Source: Isoetes taiwanensis (lineage: Eukaryota; Streptophyta; Lycopodiopsida; Isoetales; Isoetaceae). Taken from it: DNA of 64,000 nt. The stretch covers positions 4,198,050 through 4,262,049 of the forward strand of contig JAJEKV010000030.1 in NCBI GenBank assembly GCA_021234155.1, given 5' to 3'. Below are positions 55,970 to 64,000 of this stretch, piece after piece. The translations under genes were made by a program, and so were the position numbers. The notes under the pieces are model-generated. The model saw nothing but the letters and a program-made list of their open reading frames with translations, did not search any database and was not told where the DNA came from. Numbering within the stretch: the first letter of the stretch is position 1; the number at the start of each line of letters is the position of its first letter.

Positions 55970-56420
55970 CACAAACCATTAACACACAATTAACATTATT
56001 AACACAAACTATTGCATTTGACACATTTAAATTAAAATCCCCCTTAAACCCCCTTTGGTTTGGGTGCATATTCACACGGGGGTTACTTGAACTTGAGAGT
56101 TTGTCCGGATGGGCATATTTGCCCTTTATTCCAAGATCTGGACTGTACATAGCGATCCTCGTTTGTGGGGTATGCATGTACAAGTTTTTGTATACTGTAT
56201 ATTAAGGTTTGCAAAATACTATAAGATTTGAGAGAATGTACTTAATGGTGTTAATTTTGTACATGTATTGTAAATTTTTTTAGGCTCTCGCTGCCCTACG
56301 TAACCCCCCGTGTGAATATGCACCCAAAACAAAGGGGGTTTAAGGGGGATTTTAATTTAAATGTGTCAAATGCAATGGTTTGTGTTAATAATGTTAATTG
56401 TGTGTTAATGGTTTGTGTTA
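55970..56420. mobile_element. Foldback MITE, family A, two-armed copy 2
   Basis: Left arm 55,970-56,088 and right arm 56,307-56,420 are inverted copies ('cccccttaaaccccctttgg' against 'aaagggggtttaaggggga'). The centre (56,089-56,306) matches the body of the one-armed copies at 16,990 and 53,827. The GC hairpin at the right border is decayed ('gcctttggggcc'). Confidence 0.75.
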
Positions 56421-56444
56421 ACTAAAAAAATTTTGCCTTTGGGG

Positions 56445-58020
56445 CCTTAAGGATGGTGTGGGGGGATATTACCTAATACTCTAATGATGGATGGTATATC
56501 TTTCAAGGCTCTGCAAAAATATACCTTATATATGGGCAACAAGTTCATAGAGGAGTAGATTGCTATAACCACAGAAGGTTTGGATAAATTTCTATATTTT
56601 TCATAGCACCTATTGCTATGATATTTTGCAATTTTCACCAACAATAACCACTAGATACATAGCAAGTTTTTGCATCATTCCATAGATAACATCTCATGGA
56701 CATATGAACAAAGAAGAGATGTGACAAATTTCTCTGCATTTTGGAACCAGAGTTCGGATTACCATCATTCCACTTTGTATCTATGCTTGTTTCTATCTCA
56801 AATGCCCATCTTCCTAAACCATTTAGGCAAATCATAAGTCATATTGGCTGCAGCCGTTGCCCAGAACCTGATAGATGTGTTGAGGTGAGCATTCCAAGTA
56901 AAGCACGAAGATATAATACGAAAGGGAAGCAAAGGAGTTCTCAACTTCTATTTCTTATGACAGCCCAACTCTGTCACTCCGAGTATTGGTTTTATATGTG
57001 TCTCTGCCACTCAAAATATTGGTTCTGTCCATGTGTGCATTGCAGGGAAAAATGACCACATCATATTCTTCTTCGAGTGGTTTTATTCTCTTAGAAGAAA
57101 CCAGTAACACATCTCCACCATAAAACATTCTGTGGCGGGGCAAAAATATTCAAGTGCGCTAAGTCGATCGGCGTGACGAAGTTGATGCTTAAGAAAAGTA
57201 TCTAACACAATACAAGAATCACGGACTGGGAAGGCAGGCTTGAATTACCTCAAGTTTGTAGCCCATTTTTCTTGGACTTTCCATAGACGTCATCCAGACA
57301 TCCAGAGCCTACTACAGATCTATGCCAGTTGGATTCCTACGATTCGGCATGCAGAGATGATGTTACATGTAGTGTTACAAAAAACCCAAAAATAAGTTGT
57401 CCGGCTCTACTCTAATATCCAGTCTGATTCATCTGTATACTATGCTCTACTTATGCCGGATCCACAAATATCCTATGTCTCATTGCGATCTGTAAATATG
57501 AGAAAAAGCATAGATGAGAAAATATGAGATAGATATTCAAGTTAATAGTTAATCCGCAATCTCGTTTCAAAAACTCTATGAATCCACATTGGGATGCTAA
57601 AACCCTCAAGATAATGAAGAGAATTTGGGCCCGGATCAAGCTACATCAAACCAAGAAATGCGTGGGCGGGATGCAACCTATCTGGGATCAAGGCTTCAAC
57701 AATCGAACTCCAGATTCCCAACTTCATCTGAACTTCGGCCTCAGTTCTACAAGGCCTCTTCAACCTGCAATCGCAAAATTTTATGCACCAAATGAATCCC
57801 AGACTCACCTTGTGATCCCTTTGAAATAAGATCAGCTGGATTCACCACTACAGTCCCATTCAAACAAGATCAGCTGGCTTCCTGCCTAGGTTATGCACGT
57901 CTCCATTTTTTTAACATAATGAAACACAGGAGCACGTCCAGGCCCTATCTATGTTTGCCCAAATTAGCGCTTGAAGCCACATCCAGAGTTTGATAAAGAA
58001 ATTTCCAACCCTAAAATTAA
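56445..58020. other. Unassigned DNA with exon-like scraps
   Basis: The minus strand at 56,955-57,143 reads HRMFYGGDVLLVSSKRIKPL and EEEYDVVIFPC, and at 57,230-57,320 ALDVWMTSMESPRKMGYKLE; these may be exons of one decayed gene. At about 57,740-57,850 the minus strand reads VVNPADLISKGSQGE, which recalls the end of copia RNase H ('NPAD..tKg'), but this is one short motif only. Confidence 0.3.
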
Positions 58021-58024
58021 GACC

Positions 58025-58250
58025 TTCGAGGCCTGCATGCCATGTAGACCACTAATATACCACCAGTTAAAAAAAAAAAAAGAGCATGGGTGCCCACCAT
58101 TGAAAGAAAACATGAAAATCACTATCTGTGTATGCGCGCTCTAGATGTACGCATTAGTACATCAATTGAAATACACCACAAAATCATAGCAGAACCTTAG
58201 TGAAAAGCGTACAAAAATACAAAAGTAACCCCCTGTTATTATGCTACATA
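58025..58250 (+). repeat. Dispersed repeat family B, copy 4
   Basis: Same motif order as at 10,795: 'cgaggcctgcatgc', 'catgggtgcccaccattg', 'cgcgctctagatgtac', 'aaccccctgttattatgct'. With the 10.8 kb copy it defines at least 225 bases of shared sequence. Confidence 0.65.
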
Positions 58251-61200
58251 TTAGATCTTCACGCAGCATGGAGTACTCCCAAAGATACACCTGTACAATA
58301 GGTGCAACGTTTTCCATGAGATGTATAGCAACCAAATTTTCTTTCAAATTATAACACCTTCCAAAGTAATGTACCCTTGCTATTTTAAATATGTTACCTC
58401 CAATAAACAGTTGTTTGCATGTCCAATTTTAGGTAGACGTATAAAGGATTAAAATCCACACAAAGTTTCTGCAAATTTACACTCTCCTAAAACAGAATGA
58501 TACATATAACAAAGCATAAGAAAAAAGCATAGAATAGAAACATTGTGTACAGAAAATGCAAAGGAGAGCACAAAAACAGATTTGGGGCCTCCATCAGGAA
58601 TGACATCAAATGACATCATAGATAGATTTGGGGCCTCCATCAGCAACAACATCATCCACATGTAAGCTATCTTTTACTCAAGACACTATGAACCATTTTC
58701 CTAACCATACAGAGATACAAATGGGATGAAAACTGGCTCTAGATGAACTAAAACAATTATATAATGGTACAATCAGATCTGTAAGGACTAATACATACCT
58801 CAAGTATGAGAGCTCCCTGGAAGCGCTTCCCTAAGAAATAGAAATTGGAACAGAAATCAACTTATATTACACAAAGCTCAGCCAAAAGTGAGATTTGCAC
58901 AAATAGAAACATAGATGCAAAAAGGAAAAAACAATCTGCACACTTAAGACTTCCCATTTAAAACTTCCCACTGGAGTTAAGAAAAATGAATGTAAGCATA
59001 ACAAATTTTACCTCACTAGTTGGAAAGATACTCGCGAAGAAGAATGAGGTAAGACCTGCACATCGTCTATCTGGAGTGTTATCTGGAGCTAGCCTGGGGC
59101 TACTTGTTCCCGACAATTTGTTCTAGTTTGGTTTATAATCTACAGCTATTATCAACACCTGAACTGCATAATACAAAGCTCACCTGAAGTCAAAACATAT
59201 ACTTATTGCTTTGAAGCTTTGAGCAAACGCATAGATTAGGAATCCGATCTCAATGCTGCAGAGGCGTTAGACCTACTATAGAAACAAAAATGCGACTTTT
59301 GCAGAATCCTGCGCATTCTACTTACTATTTTGTATTTCCGCACTCAGTCGCTGTTGTTTGCTTGCAATGAGTTGCTTGGAACCCTAGCCACACCTCTTTC
59401 TGCTATGGCTGAAATGCTTGCCCTAATGTGTTGCCGCCATTTCTTCTTTTTTTGACGTCTGCATCCTGCCGTTTGTAAAATCGTTCGTCTCAATGTTTTT
59501 TTTTTCATATGAGGACTAGATAATGCTAAAACATAATAATTTGATTATGGTGCACCAAGGGTGGCCCAATAATATTTTTTATTGGATAAGGTTGGGAGTT
59601 TGAATTAAAGGTCGTGGATGATCATCAAGCCTTTTTTGCATAAGATTCTTGCGAAGAAAGTTGATGGCGGTTAGAGCAATGATGAAGTCGGCATCACCGA
59701 TCTTGTTTAGATACGTAAAAATTTGCACTATTGTTGCAAGTTTCTTGACATTCTTGATGTTAAAGATCAGAAAAATCTTGGCGGACTGGAGCGAGTTTAG
59801 TTCCTCACAGCCTTCACCATTGGGTCTATGATTCTATGCCACGTGGAGAAATTGAATTATACATTATCGTCTGTTGCGGTTAAATTAAAGTATGGGTCTC
59901 TTATATATCAGACCATGGGAGTCCATACAACGGTTAAGATGATTTTTTGTTCATTTTTTGTTAAGACTCTAGACGCGTCGGATAGCACATGGGGCCCAGG
60001 CTCACTTTAGCCCTCGCAGCAGGATCGCCACCTGGCCCTGCGTCTCGTGGGGATCTCAGAAACATCTTTTGCTTCAGATACAGATGCAGCTGGGCATTTT
60101 TTCACGGACACCATGCATATTCGCAGCCCAAGTTCTTTTACAGCACAACGGGTGGGAGCTCATAGGCCTGACCGACCACGCCATCTTCTGGTGTGTTTTT
60201 GATATGTTTTACAGCATGGCAGCCACATCCAAGGCACTCCCTTCTCAGTATAAGAGGGCCTCTCTCCAAAGCTCACTCGGTGACGAGATGAACTTTGCAA
60301 GGTCCGCGAGGCCAGATTCAAGAAGAAATGGGTAGTATACCCGGGTGGCTCGACAATTGTTCTTGATTAGTGGCCTGCGAATCCCTGGTTGGGATATGTC
60401 TAATGGCTGTTCTGCCTTGTTCTGTTGTCTTAGTTTTGCATCATCCTACTTTTTCTTATTTTTGTATATGTTGTTTCATTGTGTTTTGGGATAGGGGTTT
60501 ACTCCCCGAGTTCATTTCAGCTTAGGCGCTTTGCATGTACTGGTCCCATAACCCGATTGGAATCCCATGGACGTTAAAAATTCTTCTTTTCTTTCTTTCT
60601 TGAAGTTATTTTATTGAGTATGGTTAGCTAGTATAGATCTTTTGTTGAGTATAGTTAGATTGCAGGCATGTGGGTGTAACCTCAAAATATTTAAAATGTT
60701 GTAAAAGCCCAAAGTGCAATTGCTAGCTTAAACCTTCACTTTCTAACTCGCAAAGTATTGGAAGACTTATATCTGCTTAACTCTCTAAAAAATTTAGCAA
60801 GGACAGTAGCTTCAACACATTCTCTGCCCTTTAAAAATATATAATGCATGTGGTTACTTGACTTGGAAACAAATACATATCCCCTAATCTATACATTTAC
60901 AAAGATCAAACTCTAGTTGCATATTTGTGATTAAACTTTAATGGATGTTAAAATGAGATCTTATCTATTTTCTAGTTGTCCATGTGATGTTGTGGCATTC
61001 CTCTACATGTTAAAGCAACATTTTGCAAAACTGTGAGATTAAAACTAACAATAGGTGCAAAACCGAAGAACCAAGATGATAAGGTACTTAATGGATTGCC
61101 CCATTGCCGTGCATTAGCATTGTGGAGAGTGGTGGTGATAGTGTTTGATCCCAATAATGAATATATAGCATAGTAACAGGGGGATCCATGGGGATTTGAT

Positions 61201-61720
61201 TTGGATGTCTGAAACCATAACCCTGAAACAATTGAATGAATTCGATGTCAGAAAAAAAATCAAATAGAAAAGGTAATCACGTTTGCTCGCTAGTTGTATT
61301 GGCCAAAGCGAAATATTTTGGTCGATGTTGGGTCACCGTACATCACATTCTGAAACCTTACTTTATTTTATATGTTAAAACCATAGATGCCCCCAATCAT
61401 GAATCGCCATAATTGAAACTAAAGGTGCCCAAGGGCCACGACATATGCTATGGGTCGTAGAATGGACGGATCAGACGACTAAGGTAGTCCAAGACGCACC
61501 TCTTTCAGAATATATGGAATGGAATATAATTAAATAGAATGAAATCAATTTTCTAATGTCTATGAAGTCCTATACAATGCGTTGGTACAACCATTGCCAC
61601 TAGGATTTAAAAACCCTGCCTCGAAAAATTTTCAAGGTAACAAACTGTGCATTAATGATGATATTAGACAATCAATAATAAATTAGTTTGCATAGAAGAT
61701 CAAGGTGACGACTGGTGGCT
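58250..61720. other. Long stretch without a recognisable gene
   Basis: A short duplication 'gatttggggcctccatcag' occurs at 58,580 and 58,626. Plus-strand scraps at 59,649-60,010 (VGITDLV; FLTAFTIGSMILCHVEKLNY with a shift; KLKYGSLIYQTMGVHTTVKM) look coding in composition and may be one decayed gene; a later one is at 60,069-60,335. No family is recognised. At 61,165-61,185 'agcatagtaacaggggg' resembles the border of family B. Confidence 0.3.
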
Positions 61721-61726
61721 CAGCGA

Positions 61727-62020
61727 TTAAGGACATGCCTCTAGCATTTCAAGTATGTGTAATGCCAAGTCATGCATAGATGCTGCTCTAAGAAGTTGTG
61801 GAAGCGCGGAACCTAATGCTAATGTCAAATAATGATTCCCTGTCATCACAAAAGCAGGACAACTCAGAAGTGTATGTTTTTCATCTTCAATAACCTGAAA
61901 CTTGCAAGTTGCAACATGCACATAATCTTGCCTCTCATGGCACTTGAATGCTCCCATCTACCTGTTTTAATTCGTAACTTGTGGGATCATGTACATATTG
62001 ATGCAATAGCCACAGTATAA
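61727..62020 (-). pseudogene. LINE-type reverse transcriptase C-terminal zinc-binding fragment
   Basis: The minus strand reads LRIKTGRWEH, then, one frame over, HERQDYVHVATCKFQVIEDE and KHTLLSCPAFVMTGNHYLTL. LINE polyproteins and related plant sequences carry the pattern 'lRi.tGrw....R.C..C....iEDE.HfLl.CP.y' after the reverse transcriptase; the IEDEKHTLLSCPAF phrase fits it well, though one Cys of the first pair is missing. The polymerase domain itself is not visible nearby, so this is an isolated relic. Confidence 0.5.
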
Positions 62021-62780
62021 GCCTAGATTTGCCTAGATATTGTACCCCCAATATAAATTGATCTCAGAGTTGAAAATCACTTTGATTGGACACTCAAAAG
62101 TGGCTAAATATAAAGTGTCATTTTATTGTTTTCAGCTAACTATACTATAAGTCAATTGTCTAAACAATTATTATGCCAACTAAAAACCATATCACATTTA
62201 TCTCTAGCCATGTCACAACTCAAGCTCGTTTTGACAAGACCATTACTAGTTCTAATTAGCTGCTACTGTATGCAGAAAACTAAATCATAAACCACAACTA
62301 GTTTCATGAATCACTATAGCATCAATAATCAACATTAAAGACCATGTCACAAACCACCATCAGCTTTGACAAACCACAATGGCATGTGATTTTCTTCTAT
62401 CAAATGAATTCATGCATAAAAATCACATATACCATGGTTTTTATATAATTTGATAGTGATTTAATATAATGGTTCATTTTTGGGCTCCTTGTGCTATACG
62501 CGAAATGACTCCCTCCAACTCATGCCCAAGATGTAGATAGAACACTAATCCCCTCGCAGATTGGTGCTCCCTCTACACCATGGGTGTCGCACCGAAAGTC
62601 GCATTTGGGTTCCACTCCCAAGGGTGCACAAGGCGCCGGCTTCGCCGGCGCTAAATTCTTGTATGGTTATAAAAGAATGCTTTTTCTACATAATGAAAGT
62701 TGCGGTTTGTCCTTTAAGTTTGACAACAAAATTAAGACCTGAAATCCTTTAAATATTTGCTACTAATTTCCTGTTAGTTT
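62020..62780. other. Unassigned DNA with a strong GC hairpin
   Basis: GCGCCGGCTTCGCCGGCGC at 62,633-62,651 is a perfect 8 bp stem with a three-base loop, followed by CTAA. No gene is recognised. Confidence 0.4.
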
Positions 62781-62799
62781 ATTCCTTTACTACTACCAA

Positions 62800-63370
62800 C
62801 GAGTTTTGCTTCAAAATTCTGCAGTTAAGTCTAGGCTTGTCTGCAATAAACGACCTTGAGACAGTTTTTGCACGATTGTTCTCGATAAAAATCCGGGCAA
62901 TTTGCTCCAGTAAGAATCTCAATCCATCTTTTTGCCTTTTATCTCTGTGTTCTTTGGATCTTCTATCAATCATCCTCTATAGATGTGCATTCTAATTTGG
63001 ATGCTTTGCATTCTAAAAACCCGCAGCGACACAAATACACACTGATACACACTATCATATTCAACAATTGCTGTCTTGTTTCTTCCATATTTTTCAACCA
63101 TGTAATCTCCAGCTCCATCTTTTCTTCCAAAGCAGAAATTTTCTTGCATGATTATAGCATATAATATAATGAAAGCAATGTTGAATGTTCTAATGGTAGA
63201 GGAAGTAATTCCTCGGCTGACGCTCTTCAATCAATTTGTTGTAGAATATCTCCTAATCTTCTGTACAACTGGATCTTCTACTTGATTGAAATTTCTTTCC
63301 CACTGATAAATTTCATCTGATGTTTTGCGAAATTGGATCCGGTTGTGAATTTTATTGTAGTAAACAACAT
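62800..63370 (-). repeat. Copy 3 of the three-copy gene-fragment repeat
   Basis: Inverse of 32,384-32,910. The minus strand preserves SDEIYQWERNFNQVEDPVVQ, FIILYAIIMQENFCFGRKDG and EHRDKRQKDGLRFLLEQIAR in changing frames. Its left border on the minus strand ('ctacaataaaattcacaac' region, 63,345) abuts the segment shared with 13.3 kb, so this repeat inserted next to, or recombined with, that segment. Confidence 0.55.
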
Positions 63371-63462
63371 GTGATGGAATTTTCCAGAACACCCCTATCA
63401 GCTTATGGCAAGAATATGGCACCAACTGCTCGAGATGATTACGGAGAAGATCCTATATAGTG
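63355..63462 (+). pseudogene. Fragment shared with the 13,223-13,504 frame
   Basis: Plus strand YCSKQHVMEFSRTPLSAYGK and NMAPTARDDYGEDPI, then a stop, nearly identical to the end of the minus-strand frame at 13,223-13,504. Upstream residues of that frame are absent here, replaced by the repeat ending at 63,370. Confidence 0.45.
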
Positions 63463-63810
63463 GCAAGCAATGTTACAGAAAAATCATAGATTTATTCTGG
63501 AAGGTCCTAAATCACCTCCTAAAGCATTTAATATTGCATGTGGAAAGCTGTTCGCGGAATTTCCCGGTTTAACTCAAAAAAAAAAAAAAAAAAAAGAGAG
63601 GCGGTATCAGGCTGTAAAGTAAGATATCTTACGTTGACAAGGGACATAGCCATGTGAATTTGCAGCTTGAAAGAAGCTTCCATGGTGCCGGCTATGTGAT
63701 GCAACCCATTTAGAAGAAGCCGATTGAATGTGTTTCTCGTTAATTAGAGCAAGGACACTTTTGGGCAGCGTTGAGATGAAGATCTGACGCCTTGAATCTT
63801 AGATAGAAGC

Positions 63811-64000
63811 TAATGGGAGAAAATAGGGACCACGAAGAAGCAGGCTGGCAAAGGCTGGCTGTAATCCAGTATAATTTCAGCGACAAAGATGATTTAGAAG
63901 TTCCATATCCTTACTTTGGCAAACAGAAAATTGTGGCCAGTTTCGTGCTCCTGCCCTATCTAAAACACGACGGATCTCAACTCAAAGTAAAGACAGAGCG
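63811..64000 (+). CDS. Unrecognised gene, 5' part, runs off the right edge
   Basis: Starts MGENRDHEEAGWQRLAVIQ, continues DKDDLEVPYPYFGKQKIVA and SFVLLPYLKHDGSQLKVKT, and is open to the end of the window. The start is supported because the inverted copy at 12,875 begins at the same ATG and both share the upstream DNA, which has stops in frame. Where the 12.7 kb copy is frameshifted, this one keeps its frame, so this could be the functional paralogue. From the 12 kb copy the protein should continue for about another 170 residues or more. No signal peptide or known domain is visible; the function is unknown. Confidence 0.6.

Noticed and set aside
57740-57850. End of a copia RNase H domain (VVNPADLISKGSQGE)
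   Set aside because: A single short motif with no other copia domain on the same strand nearby; kept only as a remark.

Overview
This window is nuclear DNA of a land plant with a large, repeat-rich genome. The evidence is GT-AG introns, PPR-protein fragments of both the PLS and P classes, Ty1/copia and Ty3/gypsy remnants, and an intron-containing fragment of the Paf1-complex gene CTR9. The divergent PPR and F-box-like fragments and the abundance of mixed DNA transposons would suit a fern or another non-seed plant. That is an impression, not an assignment. I see no rRNA gene, no canonical tRNA gene, no CRISPR array and no gene that is clearly complete and intact. The best candidate for a live gene is the unrecognised one that runs off the right edge (from 63,811); a broken, inverted copy of it lies at 12.1-12.9 kb.

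Left part (0-23 kb). An inverted-arm element (about 1.4-4.5 kb) carries an F-box-like gene fragment in its loop. A degenerate gypsy reverse transcriptase (5.3-5.6 kb), an unrecognised frameshifted gene (6.7-7.8 kb), foldback MITEs, a copia reverse transcriptase remnant (15.15-15.66 kb) and several dispersed repeat families follow. At 21.0-23.0 kb on the minus strand are at least eight exons of CTR9, cut at both ends and carrying a nonsense codon and a frameshift.

Centre (23-32 kb). Two head-to-head copies of a Crypton-like (DUF3504/KIAA1958-like) tyrosine recombinase gene lie here, both broken: minus strand 23.4-24.9 kb and plus strand 26.1-31.8 kb. The plus copy has a TATA box, six recognisable exons, and the box I Arg, a K-x-x-R motif, a GHR motif and a Tyr-containing tail. 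Its last long intron has been invaded by a 3.4 kb terminal-inverted-repeat element with a 4 bp target duplication. That element carries a PPR gene fragment flanked on both sides by clusters of an 18 bp palindrome, so the layout is a cargo-carrying transposon inside a recombinase transposon. Short inverted repeats and hairpins bracket the plus copy, which would be unusual for a Crypton.

Right centre (32-47 kb). A second F-box-like fragment is followed by a tandem array with a period near 395 bp (33.6-37.7 kb); every full unit carries a tRNA-like pol III promoter on the minus strand, so it looks SINE-derived. From 39.8 to 46.5 kb is a large foldback structure: a unique module of about 1.27 kb present in direct and inverted orientation, with blocks of a 19 bp minisatellite whose orientation reverses on the far side, as in Foldback-type elements with tandem-repeat arms.

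Right part (47-64 kb). This is mostly decayed sequence: an unrecognised gene fragment, a P-class PPR pseudogene (52.3-53.4 kb), more copies of the foldback MITE family, a 43 bp tandem repeat, a LINE-type zinc-binding fragment (61.7-62.0 kb), and the unrecognised gene entering the right edge.
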